Shown here: in pieces, positions 27,635 to 37,086 of the stretch
How positions within the stretch are numbered: the stretch's first letter is position 1
Layout: each line of letters starts with the position of its first letter
Origin: Nocardia jinanensis
Lineage (GTDB): Bacteria; Actinomycetota; Actinomycetes; Mycobacteriales; Mycobacteriaceae
Direction: 5' to 3'
Length of the DNA: 64,000 bases
Assembly (NCBI RefSeq): GCF_014645735.1
Contig: NZ_BMMH01000005.1
Location: forward strand, 431,320-495,319
Program-made: the position numbers and the translations under genes
Notes under the pieces: model-generated
The model's input: only the letters and a program-made list of their open reading frames with translations
What the model was told of the DNA's origin: nothing
The model's database searches: none

Positions 27635-27976
27635 TCAGCGAATTTCGAGAAGACCCCTTGCCGTGGACGTACTCTCGCGCTCATTCCGACCGGGTCGCCA
27701 CGGCCGATGTTGTTCGAGCTGGTTGATACAGCGCTCGACAGTGTTGCGATCCCGGTAAATCACTGTGTCGAACGCCAGAGGCCAGCCGCCTTGCGAGCCG
27801 CGCCGGGGGCGGTGCCCGGCTTGATCGGCCGGGCTCGCGATGGTCGCCAGGACGCGACGTCGGCGCAGATACTCACGGTTGGCCCGTACGCAGCCCGACA
27901 AAGTGGATCGGCCAGGTACGAACCTGGCACCGCGCGCTGCCCCCGACGCTCGGTGCACTCCAAATTCCTCGTTCAA
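27635..27976 (-). pseudogene. IS5-type transposase, C-terminal remnant
   Basis: The reading frame carries AFDTVIYRDRNTVERCINQL-like sequence (FDTVIYRDRNTVERCINQLE), the hallmark end of IS5/IS1647-type DDE transposases. Just after it the family sequence continues in another frame (AVATRSE), showing a frameshift. The N-terminal catalytic part and inverted repeats are absent. A dead insertion-sequence fragment. Confidence 0.65.
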
Positions 27977-28054
27977 AAACCGATCCTCTTCTGGACACTG
28001 CGAGGAAGTCCGAATCCGGACCGAGATTGCCTTGTCGCTGCTCTGCTCTGGTGT

Positions 28055-28926
28055 TCAGAAAACGTGTACTCCCCAGGTGATGGTGGTGTGGCGCAGCCAG
28101 TGGATCGAGGTGCCGTGGGTGTGCGCTCAGGGGAGGTGTTTACCGAGGCGTTCGAACAGGTGGTTGTAGCGTCGGCGGGTGATCGGGTTGCCGTTGCGTG
28201 CGCGCAGCAGTGGACCCGAGGCGGGCGCACCGCATTGTTCGGCGTGGCGGCACAGGGCTTGCATGAGGGTCGGTGAGATCGGTTGCCACAACTGTGTTCC
28301 GCCTTCTCCCGCGGGAGGATCACCGATTGCACCGGATCGAGATCCTGCGGTCGCAGGGCCAATGCCCCAGCGCGGCGGCAGGCGGTTTGGGTGTGCAGGC
28401 GCAGGATCAGGCTGTCCAATTCGGAGTCGTTACCGGTGAGTCGGCTGTCTTCGGCGTGCCTGTACAGCTTGCGCAGCGCATCGATGACGTGGCGCCCGAC
28501 TTCGTTGCCGCCACGATCGGAGCGGCGGATCACCCGGCCGGCGCGGATCTGTTCACACAGCACCTGCCGTTCGGCGGTGGTGGGTTCGTCGAGTCGCCGT
28601 TCACCCAGCCGGGTTGGGCGATGATCTTGTTCCAGTAGGTGCAGCAGTGGTCGCGGGTGCGGCCCGCGGGCATCCGGTCGATCGCGACCGGGATGAACTC
28701 GGCGAAGGTCGGTGCGAGACGAGCGGCCTCGGCCAGCGATCCGGTGCCGAGGTCCGTGACCGTCAGACCGAAGCGTTCCATCATCATCTGCACCGGGGCG
28801 AGTGATCAGAACCAGTCCCCCGGTGACCTGCCACGACAGCAGATCTCCGGGATGCCGGTCGAGGGCTCCGACGATGGCTTTGTCGACGACGCGGCCGTTG
28901 GTGTCGACGGGCCGGATGCTGTGCAT
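28055..28926 (-). pseudogene. Broken tyrosine recombinase (integrase)
   Basis: Degenerate phage-type integrase. The frame up to about 28.3 kb has the catalytic-arginine box TQTACRRAGALAL. The protein then continues in another frame, LWQPISPTLMQALCRHAEQC and later SIHWLRHTTITWG (the H-x-x-R box), interrupted by a stop (LGKHLP*), and ends at 28055 before the catalytic tyrosine. At least one frameshift, one nonsense codon and a 3' truncation are present. The first 40 residues (VDTNGRVVDKAIVGALDRHP) look instead like an AbrB-type swapped-hairpin domain, possibly the remains of an adjacent small regulator. It sits at the left border of the injection-system region. Confidence 0.7.
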
Positions 28927-28974
28927 TCGCTATCCCCGGAAGTCGAGGCGTCTCGGTCCACCATGAAACATGGG

Positions 28975-29805
28975 CTACCCCCGAGACCTGCGAGGCCCCG
29001 GGCCTTGTCCGGTACGTGACGGCCGAAACCTACCGCGCCGATCGGTCGGGGATCGACGGGCACCGATGTCGGCGGGAGCCACCAGAGCGGTGAGGCGGTC
29101 CGAGGGCGTCACGCCGAGCTCACGGGCGATCAATTCGCGGTGCTCGAGGTAGCAGCGCTGCGCCTCGGAACGGTTCCCCTCGGCCAGGTGCGCTTGGATC
29201 AGAATGCGCTGCGCGCTCTCGCGAAGGACGTCGGCATTGACGGCGACGAGAGCCACCTCGACGGCCTCGGCACTGCGGCCCAGGCGGATGAGTTCTCGGG
29301 CCATGCACTCTAGCCCGTGGAGAAGTCGTTGACGGATGCGCTCGCGTTCGAGGACCAGCCAGTCATCGGGCCAGCCGGGCAGCAGATCGACGCACGCGAC
29401 GTCCCACGCGGTGTGCGTGAAATCGTCGGAGGTGCGATCGCCGCTGATCACCCGTGCCGCCCAATCCGACAACAATCGGACATCGACAAGGACATGGGAC
29501 TGCAACGAAACCCAGCACCGATCGGCATCGACCAAGGACACCGGTAGCGCATTGAGGCGCCACAGCGCCGAGCGCAGATTACCTGCGGCACGGGATTCGG
29601 GCGTGTCCGGCCACAGCGTGCCCGCTATGTAGTGCCGGTCATGGGCCCCCGGATGCAGCGCCAAGAATGCGATCAGTCGGGCGGCACCGATGGACATCCC
29701 CCAATTCGCGGACGCATGGACGACGGTGACTCCTCCCAGCAACTTGACGAGGGGCGCGTGCGCTGCCGCTCTCGTCGCCAGGGCTCCTATCAAACCGGCT
29801 GCCAT
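28975..29805 (-). CDS. SARP-like regulator with BTAD domain
   Basis: 276-aa regulator. Residues about 15-95 form an OmpR/SARP-type winged-helix domain (VKLLGGVTVV, LIAFLALHP, IAGTLWPDTPESRAAGNLRS). Residues about 100-250 form a bacterial transcriptional activation domain with TPR-like helices (LLHGLECMARELIRLGRSAE). SARPs activate transcription of large secondary-metabolite or accessory operons. Start ATG at 29805 with GGAGG 4 bases upstream; a longer frame to 29943 is possible but unlikely. It lies 52 bp downstream of the last gene of the contractile-injection operon on the same strand, so it may be that operon's pathway-specific activator. Confidence 0.85.
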   Translation of the reverse strand: MAAGLIGALATRAAAHAPLVKLLGGVTVVHASANWGMSIGAARLIAFLALHPGAHDRHYIAGTLWPDTPESRAAGNLRSALWRLNALPVSLVDADRCWVSLQSHVLVDVRLLSDWAARVISGDRTSDDFTHTAWDVACVDLLPGWPDDWLVLERERIRQRLLHGLECMARELIRLGRSAEAVEVALVAVNADVLRESAQRILIQAHLAEGNRSEAQRCYLEHRELIARELGVTPSDRLTALVAPADIGARRSPTDRRGRFRPSRTGQGPGPRRSRG

Positions 29806-29857
29806 GGTGCCTCCACGTTCGATGGATCGACTATGACTGCACGCCGTCACTGGTCCG

Positions 29858-30334
29858 TCACGGAGACCGCCGAGACCCGGGCCCGCTGCCCTCGATGCGG
29901 GTGAGAGATCGAGCTGCCGCACCGGCGACCACGGGTGGGACACCGCCGTACCGGATACGGGTCAGCTTCGGCACTGCACGAGCCAATCGCAATTCTCCCG
30001 CGGCCAGTACCCCACGCAAAAGCCCCTCGGCGGATTCGATATCCGATCCGGGCAATTCCAGCAGCTCGAGGATGTCCGCGTCCTGCAGTACGGGCAGCCC
30101 GGGAGGTGAATCCGGCGAATGCAACAGGCGTAACCATGCGACGGGATCGAGCTCATAGGTGGCAACTTCTCCGGCACGCCGATAGCGGGCCACCTCCGGT
30201 TCGTCACGCACCAGCGGCGGGAAAAGGGTGACCGGGCCGCCGACCCACCCGGCACCGAGTAGTGCGGCATGCACGGCACGGAACGGGACCTCGGGCCGAA
30301 CCACCCACGTCCGTGCGGCGGCGCCGGCGGTCAT
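29858..30334 (-). CDS. Small protein coupled to the giant effector; candidate immunity protein or chaperone
   Basis: 158-aa protein of no recognised family. The N-terminal half has a WVVRPEVPFRAVHAALLGAG segment and the second half is helical with leucine repeats (ADILELLELPGSDIESAEGL). Its ATG at 30334 overlaps the stop of the 2,251-aa gene by 4 bp, so the two are made together. In polymorphic-toxin loci a small gene immediately after a nuclease-tipped toxin usually encodes its immunity protein; in contractile systems it could also be a loading chaperone. Both are inferences from position. No signal peptide or membrane segment. Last gene of the operon. Confidence 0.55.
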   Translation of the reverse strand: MTAGAAARTWVVRPEVPFRAVHAALLGAGWVGGPVTLFPPLVRDEPEVARYRRAGEVATYELDPVAWLRLLHSPDSPPGLPVLQDADILELLELPGSDIESAEGLLRGVLAAGELRLARAVPKLTRIRYGGVPPVVAGAAARSLTRIEGSGPGSRRSP

Positions 30335-33300
30335 CGTGAACTCCCGGGTTTCGCATCGCCCTGGACTGCCACCGCCAGCACGCGGTCCAGAGCGGCCCGG
30401 CGGTTCCCGGCCTTCGCCTGCCGGGACAGTGCATGCTGGAGTTGGGCCGCTTGGGTGGGGGTCAGCTGCTCGCAGGAGACGATGACTCGCGCCAGCGCCG
30501 AGGCGGACGCGCCGGGCGGAGTCTGGTCGGCGAGCGCCAGAATGCGGTGCGCCACGTCCTCCGCGTCAAATTTTTCTCCTCGCACGATATCGACGACGAA
30601 CGGCCGGCCCTCGCCGTCGACCAGGTAGCGCCCACCGGGCTCCCACTCGATGCCGTCGGCGATCGGGCTCTTCTGCGCCCGGAGAGCCAGCATCACGGCC
30701 TCGGCCGTCGCGATGGAGTCCGGTGTGACGCCGGTCGGGCGCCGCGCCAACTCGCGGAACAGTCGGGCGTCCGATTCGGCCATTCCCTCGGTGCCACCCA
30801 ACCGGTAGCGCTCCACCGTGGCCCACCAGTGCTCTGCCTCCGCGATGCTCTCCCGGGCGATATCCGTGCCGCGGACCACCGAGATGTTCTTGCCGAACGA
30901 CCGCAGCCGAGTCTGGATAGCCTCGAGCGTCCCCGCCGCGATACGCGTGCTCTGGCCGGCACGCACCTCGACCTGCACGCGCCGTTCGTCGACCGCCTCG
31001 AGCGCCGCACGGACCTCGGTCTCGTCGAGGCCCACCGCCATGAACGTATCCGTACGGAGCAGCTCGATCAGGCGGTCGCGGACCCGCTTCAGGTTCTTCC
31101 GAAAATTACTGTCGATCGCGCTGAAGTCGTTGACCGAGCCGGTGTAGTGCTTGGCCTCGCCCACGATGATCTTCGCGTGCACGACGCCGCCCGACCGCCG
31201 GGTCTCGATTATCACGTCGTCGAAACCCCAGCCCTGCGGGGTCTGGGCGTCGAGCTGCACCCGCTTCACGCCCTTGCCGCCGGCAGGCCGCGCGTTCTCC
31301 ATTCGCATCGCGAGCTCGGCGACGCCACCGGCCCACCGGCTCGTCCGACCGGACCTGACCCAGCCCCGCTCACCCAAGCGCTCCTCGTACTTCTCCACCA
31401 CGTTCCCGAAGTCGTCGTACACCTGCACCCACCTCGACCGCCGAGACCCCTCGGTGATTACCTTTCCGCGGAACACGCGCTCCGGACCGACCATCCGGAC
31501 ACCGAACTCCTCAGCGGTCGGCGCCTTTTTGGCGAAGAGCCGGGGCACCTCGGCCAGGAAAGGTGGCGGGTCGAGGTCGCCGATGCGGATGCGGTCGAAA
31601 TCGCCGGCGTCGAGGTCGAGCAGCATGCCGCGGCGCTCCGACAGCACATCGAACGCGGCCCGCGCGTCCTCGAAGCGGTCGACGAGGTCGGCGGCCCGCT
31701 CGGTGGTCAGGCCGGGCCGGGACAGTTCCGCGTCGTACTCCGACATCAGCCGTGACTGCACCTCGAGTTCCAGATCGAGCTTGGCGTGCCACGCCGCGGC
31801 CCGGTCCTCCAGGGAGGTCGACGCCCACTGCGCCAGGCGGCGCTCGTCGAGCAGAGCCACCCGCTCGGCGTTGAGGACGTCGCGAATCTGGCGAGCGTGC
31901 TTACCTTCCTCGCGCAGCGCGGACAGCGGCGCACCCTCCCGTAGCACCACCACAGGCTCGCCGGCCACGACCAGAGTGACAGCGTGGCCACGGAATTCGC
32001 TGCCCGTGCGGGCCGTGAACTCCACATCGGGCAGCACGATGATCGGGGTATCGACGAACCGGCCGCGCTCGGCAGCGGGGATACCGGACAGGAAGTGCCG
32101 CATCATCTCGCGACGCACCTCGCGTACCGCCTCGGCACTCGCGACGGCATCCGCGGTGCCCCGGGCCAGCGCGCGATCGAAATCTGCCGGGGTGCGGTCC
32201 GGGAACCTGCGCAGATACTCCCGCCGGGCCGCCAGCCGCTCGACCGGCGATCCGCGGCGCGCCGACAGGTCGTGCGATACAACTCCGGCCGCGAGCGATT
32301 CCGAGGTCGAGCGCAGCAGCACCCGATCGGCCGCGATATCGGCCCCCGAACCCGAGCGCAGGGCGCGGATCGTGTCCACGGCGGCACCCAACGCCTTGGG
32401 GGCGTACTTCATCACGCCGTGTACGGCGGCGCCCACACCGATACCGACCAGTGCTGCCATCCCGGCCGAGGTGGCCAGGTTTCGCAGCGGGTCCCCCTGC
32501 CAGGTGCCGCGGTCGAGTGCGGCGGCGGTTACGGAGGTCGGCACCGATTGAACAACCTGCTCGGCCGCGAACGCCGCGGCTCGGCGCAGTGCGGCTTTCG
32601 TCGCACCGACCGGTTCGATCACCCGGAGTAACTTATCGCCCAGCCCGGCGGTCAGCACGGTGACAACGGCGTCGACAACTCCGACGATCAGGTCGTCGGT
32701 CAGGGCCTGCCGGCTGTATGCCGCTCCGAGAATGTCCTGTTTGGTCGCGACCGTTGCGGCCGTGCCCGCCAGTGAAGCCGCTAGACCGAGGACCACCGGC
32801 CCGGCGGTGCCGCCGGTTGCGGCGGTCACCAGCACGGCCGCGGTGATCGCCGCGCTGGCCGCCACGATCTGGGCCGTTCGGTCGACATAGGCGTCGACGG
32901 CCTCGCGGTAGTGGTCGGCCACGGCGTTCGTGGCTTCCCGCGCGGCACGGACGGACACCTCCGCCCGGCGGATCGCGCCCGCATCACCCGACCGTACGGC
33001 GCTCTCGTAGGCTTCGTATCGCTCGGTCGCCCGCCGATAGGACCGTTCGAGCATGGCGAGTTCGGGCCCGACGGCGTTGTCCCGCTCTCGGGGGTTGTTC
33101 TTGAAGTACACGTCGCGCTCGTACTGGTAACGCCGAGTCGCCGCGGCGAGCTCCTCGGCTGCCGTGGTCGGCACGCCGCCCAGCGCCTCACGCAGGTCGA
33201 AGGCGTCTCGTTCGAGGACAGTGTATTTCGTGTCCGCTGTCCAACCGCCGGTTTCGGACCGGAGCCGGGAAACCATATCTTCGCCGTCTACCTCGCGGAT

Positions 33301-36300
33301 GTACTCGGCGCCGATCCGGGCGATCTGCTGCTTTGTCCGACCGGTGAGAGCCCTCAGCACCGGATCCCGATCCATCCCCCACCCGACCACGCCGAATCGG
33401 ACGGACTGCGCGGCAGTGAGCCCGCCGCCGCCTGCCAGCCGAGACCGCGCCTCTTCCGCGCCGCCGAATTGGGTGGTGGCAGCGACCATGTTCTGCAGCG
33501 CGCCCTGCGCTTTCCCACCCCAGCGACCGGCATAGCGGGCGCCGAACGTCCGCGAGACGTCACTCATCCACTGCTGTGCGAGCTCCCGCGCGATCTCCTC
33601 CGTCGCCTCGCGCTGATAGGCCTCGATCTCGGCGGCCGCCGGGCGGCGCCCGTCGTCGGTGATGCCGTCCCGGTCCATGAGAGATTGGGCTCGCTCCTCG
33701 ACCTGCCGACGGCAGGACTCCGAGCGGCGCACCTCGGCGAGCGCGTCCTGGTAGGTACGTTCCAGTTCGGCGTTCAATTCCGAATCGGAGGTGTAGAGCC
33801 CCTCGGTGGTGCGCTGCAACCGGGCGGCGCGCTCGCCGGCGCGATCGACATCGAGCAGGTCTAGCGCGATCTCACGCCGGGTGCCGCGCAGGTTCCACGC
33901 GATGGCTGTCCGCAGCGCGCTGATCCCACCGGTGGGCAGCTCGGCGCCGAATTTGCGCTCGTAGGCGTTCTCCATCGCGCGCGTTCGACGACGTACCTCG
34001 TTGTCGACCTCCTCGGCAGACCAGGCTGCAGCACCCGGTTCGGCCAGCACGGACGTACGGATCCGCGCGAACAACCGGTCGATATCCGGAGCGTCGGCGA
34101 AGGTTCCGGGGCGGATGTAGCGGTCGAGCTCGATGGCGTCGGCTTGCGCCTGCAGATCACGGATCGCGCCAGGTGGAGACTCGCCCGGATTCCGGCTCAT
34201 CCGATTGATGTCCAGCAGGATTCGCAGTTCCTTTTCGCCACGGTCTTCGGTGACCGTGCCACGCGACTCGACCCAGCGGCGACCACCGAGGACGGAGACG
34301 AGATGGGCACGAGTCTCGCGGTCGTCGACGACCGCGGCGGCCTCGCCCGGTGGCAGCGCCCGGATCGCGTCGAGGGCACGACCCGGGTCATTGGACAACC
34401 AGCCCTTCGAGTCGGCAATCACCCCGCGCGCGTGGCGGGCCCGCGCCTGTGCGGCCGTCGCCGAGCCGTCGTTTCCCGCGAGGCCGCTCGCCTGGTCACG
34501 GTCGGAACCCGACATCTGCTGCTCGATACGCTGCTGTAGCGATTCACCGAACACAATGTTGTAGTACTGGTTCAGCAGGGCCATCGCTGGCCCGTCCACC
34601 CCGGTGAGTGCCACGACGACCTCCTCCTCGGCCGTGCCGTGCCACACCGTGAGTGCGCGCCGCAGTCTGTCGGCCCGGACCCCTAGCGCTCCGTCGCCGC
34701 CCGGAAAATAGATCGCGGCGAGATCTTTGGCTTCGGCCTCTCTACCCGGCCTGATCGCATACACCTGCTCGCGGAGCTCGGCCGTCTGTTGCTCATGGTG
34801 TTCCTTCTGGTACCTACCGACTAGGACCCCGGCGACGGCCGACATCGGGTCGCGGTCGGAACCGGCACTGAGATAGTGCCGCGCGATCGCCATCTGGTCG
34901 GCGTCGAGGCGGCCGGCGCGGTCCGCGCCGGCGCCGTATGCCTCGTGCTGTGCCTGCAGGTAGGCGGCTGCGGCGAATCGGATCTCCCCGACGAGCTGAG
35001 TACGGACGGCGTTCTGCTCGGCCTGTGCCTGGGCGGCGGTGATCGCGGTCTCCTGGGCGCGCGCGTCCGCAACAGCCTGGAGTCGCACGTTGTCTGCGAC
35101 GAACGAGCGATGCAATCGCCGGTCGGCCCAATCCCGGACCGCGGCCCCGGCCTTGATACCGGCATTCCGTAGGGTCGCGACCAAGCCCGCTGCGTCATCG
35201 GTCGTCCGGTCGGTGAGCGTGCGCATCGCCGCGGTAAGCCTGTCGTCGACCACATCGAACCACAGGTTTTCCCCCAGATTCGCGGGCCGCCGGGGCTCGG
35301 TAGGCAGCCGCGCCTGGAAATCGTCGTCGGCCCGCCGGTAGGCGTCGCGGTATTCCTCGCGGTAACCCTCGATCAGCTCCTTGCGACGGGCAGCGGCCGC
35401 CTCGATCGCCACAACCCCTCGGCCGACGTCACGATGGATATAGGCGATCCGCTGGGCGACCAACTCCTCCACCAGTTCGGGTTTCCGGCTGTGCAGCGCC
35501 AGCCGGAGACGTTGCACACGGCGTGCTTCGTCGCGCAAGCGGGCGGCCTCGATCCGGGCGTTCGCCCGCTGTGCCGCAGCGGCCTGTGCCGCGCTCGCCC
35601 GAGTGACGGCGAGTTCGCCCTCGGTCGCGACATGCTCGAGATGGGCCTCGAGTTCATGGCGCCGCTGTTCGACCGCGGCGGCGAGAACGGCAGGCGCGAT
35701 GCGGGCAGCATCCCGCAGCTGATCCATCTTCGTGGTGAGATCGGCTTGTACTGCCTTATACAGAGGTTCGGTCAGTTCCTCGAGGTGATTCGCCATCCGG
35801 GCGGGCGGGAAGGCCGCGGCGCGGACAGCCTGCACGATATGGCCGGCTCGCTGCGGGACAGTGGCGAGCACTATCGACAGGACCCGGAGAGTCTGGCCGA
35901 CCTCGAGCTGCGCCTGAGCTGGTGGCAGCGGCGGCGGGGGCGGGGGCCGGAAGTCGATCAGCACAGGCGGCTCGATCGGCACGGCCGCGGGAACAGTCGC
36001 GACAGGGGTCGTGGCCGCCGCGGCGACCGCAGCCCGCGCCCGTGCGGCTTCGGCCGCGTTGACCGTGGCACTGCCCGTTCCGGGCTGGCTCGCCGGCACC
36101 TCGACCGCCAGTTCATCGGGGCCGGCCTTCGGGGCCCCGGCCAGCCGGGGTCGGGTACCGTCCGGCATCGGCTCCAGCGCCGGCAGGGCCAGTTCCGGGA
36201 GCCGCGCATTGAGCGCATCGGTAATGACCTTGGTCGCTTCGGGAACGGGGTCGATTTCGATCGGGTCGATGGGTCGCGGCAGCGGAATCCGCCTACCCCC

Positions 36301-37086
36301 ACCGATCTGCCGCGGCCGGGTCGCCCGAGCCCGCGCCGCGGCGAGCCGGGGTTCGTACACGGCGGACAGCGGTACCGCCGAAGGTGTTTCGTGCGGGAGT
36401 GCCGCTGCGGCCGTGCGCACCGCCGCCATGAGGTCCTCGGGGCTGCGCACCGTGGCGGCGGACGGGCCGGTGATCGCCCTGGTGTCCGATGCCGGTCCGG
36501 CCGGTCTCGCCCGCACCGCGGCCGCCGCCCCGGTCGACGTCTCGATATCGCCCGGTATCGCCGCGCCGGCTTCGGCGATCCCGGCCTCGAACGGGACGGC
36601 AGCGGCACCGGCGGGTTCCGCGGGCCCGGTCGCCCCTCGGTCCCGCACCGGCGACCGAGTCGGAGAAGAATTTCGAGCAGCCGCGACCTCTTCCTCGTCC
36701 TGCCGCGTGCGGGTATAGGCGAAACCGCCGAAGGGCGACGCGGCCGACGCTACCGGTCCGGGATCGACCTTCTCGCGTATACCCGCACGCTCGATCGTTT
36801 CCGCGGACGCGGTGGTCCCGCCGTCCGGCACCGAAACCCGCGGCGGCGACGGCCGCCCCGCGACCTCGACCTCCTCCTCGTCCTGCTCAGTGCGCGTATA
36901 GGCGAAACCACCGAACGGAGACTTGTCCGGGATCGGCTCGTCCGGTGCTGCGACCTCGGCGCGGGCGCGGCCCGCTGCACGGTTCGACAGTCCCGGCGCC
37001 GCGGGGGTGACGGTGTCCGGCCGAGTGGTCCGGGGACGTCGGGCGCGGACGACAACCGCCTCCATGGTGATGACGGGCTCGCTCAT
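30331..37086 (-). CDS. Giant 2,251-aa eCIS-linked protein with PD-(D/E)xK nuclease signature
   Basis: Largest gene in the window and the penultimate gene of the injection-system operon. Residues 1-390 are Pro/Ala/Arg-rich and probably disordered, with an 18-residue motif (SPFGGFAYTRT...) repeated at 56-73 and 117-134. Residues 450-700 are long charged helices. Residues 804-866 and about 1055-1118 resemble annexin repeats (ALTVWHGTAEEEVVVALTG). Residues 1405-1560 contain three hydrophobic segments. LREEGKHARQI (1724-1734) recalls zincin-like pre-toxin motifs. At 1951-1980 GWGFDDVIIE plus IIVGEAKHY gives Asp1957, Glu1977 and Lys1979, the PD-(D/E)xK nuclease signature, and about 270 residues follow. 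I infer a DNA-degrading effector, perhaps also spanning the tube as ruler. Start ATG at 37086 overlaps the ATPase stop by 4 bp. Confidence 0.75.
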   Translation of the reverse strand: MSEPVITMEAVVVRARRPRTTRPDTVTPAAPGLSNRAAGRARAEVAAPDEPIPDKSPFGGFAYTRTEQDEEEVEVAGRPSPPRVSVPDGGTTASAETIERAGIREKVDPGPVASAASPFGGFAYTRTRQDEEEVAAARNSSPTRSPVRDRGATGPAEPAGAAAVPFEAGIAEAGAAIPGDIETSTGAAAAVRARPAGPASDTRAITGPSAATVRSPEDLMAAVRTAAAALPHETPSAVPLSAVYEPRLAAARARATRPRQIGGGRRIPLPRPIDPIEIDPVPEATKVITDALNARLPELALPALEPMPDGTRPRLAGAPKAGPDELAVEVPASQPGTGSATVNAAEAARARAAVAAAATTPVATVPAAVPIEPPVLIDFRPPPPPPLPPAQAQLEVGQTLRVLSIVLATVPQRAGHIVQAVRAAAFPPARMANHLEELTEPLYKAVQADLTTKMDQLRDAARIAPAVLAAAVEQRRHELEAHLEHVATEGELAVTRASAAQAAAAQRANARIEAARLRDEARRVQRLRLALHSRKPELVEELVAQRIAYIHRDVGRGVVAIEAAAARRKELIEGYREEYRDAYRRADDDFQARLPTEPRRPANLGENLWFDVVDDRLTAAMRTLTDRTTDDAAGLVATLRNAGIKAGAAVRDWADRRLHRSFVADNVRLQAVADARAQETAITAAQAQAEQNAVRTQLVGEIRFAAAAYLQAQHEAYGAGADRAGRLDADQMAIARHYLSAGSDRDPMSAVAGVLVGRYQKEHHEQQTAELREQVYAIRPGREAEAKDLAAIYFPGGDGALGVRADRLRRALTVWHGTAEEEVVVALTGVDGPAMALLNQYYNIVFGESLQQRIEQQMSGSDRDQASGLAGNDGSATAAQARARHARGVIADSKGWLSNDPGRALDAIRALPPGEAAAVVDDRETRAHLVSVLGGRRWVESRGTVTEDRGEKELRILLDINRMSRNPGESPPGAIRDLQAQADAIELDRYIRPGTFADAPDIDRLFARIRTSVLAEPGAAAWSAEEVDNEVRRRTRAMENAYERKFGAELPTGGISALRTAIAWNLRGTRREIALDLLDVDRAGERAARLQRTTEGLYTSDSELNAELERTYQDALAEVRRSESCRRQVEERAQSLMDRDGITDDGRRPAAAEIEAYQREATEEIARELAQQWMSDVSRTFGARYAGRWGGKAQGALQNMVAATTQFGGAEEARSRLAGGGGLTAAQSVRFGVVGWGMDRDPVLRALTGRTKQQIARIGAEYIREVDGEDMVSRLRSETGGWTADTKYTVLERDAFDLREALGGVPTTAAEELAAATRRYQYERDVYFKNNPRERDNAVGPELAMLERSYRRATERYEAYESAVRSGDAGAIRRAEVSVRAAREATNAVADHYREAVDAYVDRTAQIVAASAAITAAVLVTAATGGTAGPVVLGLAASLAGTAATVATKQDILGAAYSRQALTDDLIVGVVDAVVTVLTAGLGDKLLRVIEPVGATKAALRRAAAFAAEQVVQSVPTSVTAAALDRGTWQGDPLRNLATSAGMAALVGIGVGAAVHGVMKYAPKALGAAVDTIRALRSGSGADIAADRVLLRSTSESLAAGVVSHDLSARRGSPVERLAARREYLRRFPDRTPADFDRALARGTADAVASAEAVREVRREMMRHFLSGIPAAERGRFVDTPIIVLPDVEFTARTGSEFRGHAVTLVVAGEPVVVLREGAPLSALREEGKHARQIRDVLNAERVALLDERRLAQWASTSLEDRAAAWHAKLDLELEVQSRLMSEYDAELSRPGLTTERAADLVDRFEDARAAFDVLSERRGMLLDLDAGDFDRIRIGDLDPPPFLAEVPRLFAKKAPTAEEFGVRMVGPERVFRGKVITEGSRRSRWVQVYDDFGNVVEKYEERLGERGWVRSGRTSRWAGGVAELAMRMENARPAGGKGVKRVQLDAQTPQGWGFDDVIIETRRSGGVVHAKIIVGEAKHYTGSVNDFSAIDSNFRKNLKRVRDRLIELLRTDTFMAVGLDETEVRAALEAVDERRVQVEVRAGQSTRIAAGTLEAIQTRLRSFGKNISVVRGTDIARESIAEAEHWWATVERYRLGGTEGMAESDARLFRELARRPTGVTPDSIATAEAVMLALRAQKSPIADGIEWEPGGRYLVDGEGRPFVVDIVRGEKFDAEDVAHRILALADQTPPGASASALARVIVSCEQLTPTQAAQLQHALSRQAKAGNRRAALDRVLAVAVQGDAKPGSSR
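36685..36921 (-). repeat. Two copies of an 18-codon motif in the giant gene
   Basis: Codons 56-73 (36868-36921) and 117-134 (36685-36738) encode nearly the same peptide, SPFGGFAYTRTxQDEEEV, inside an otherwise low-complexity N-terminus. Strong conservation amid disorder suggests a short docking motif for the particle, ATPase or chaperone. Confidence 0.8.
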
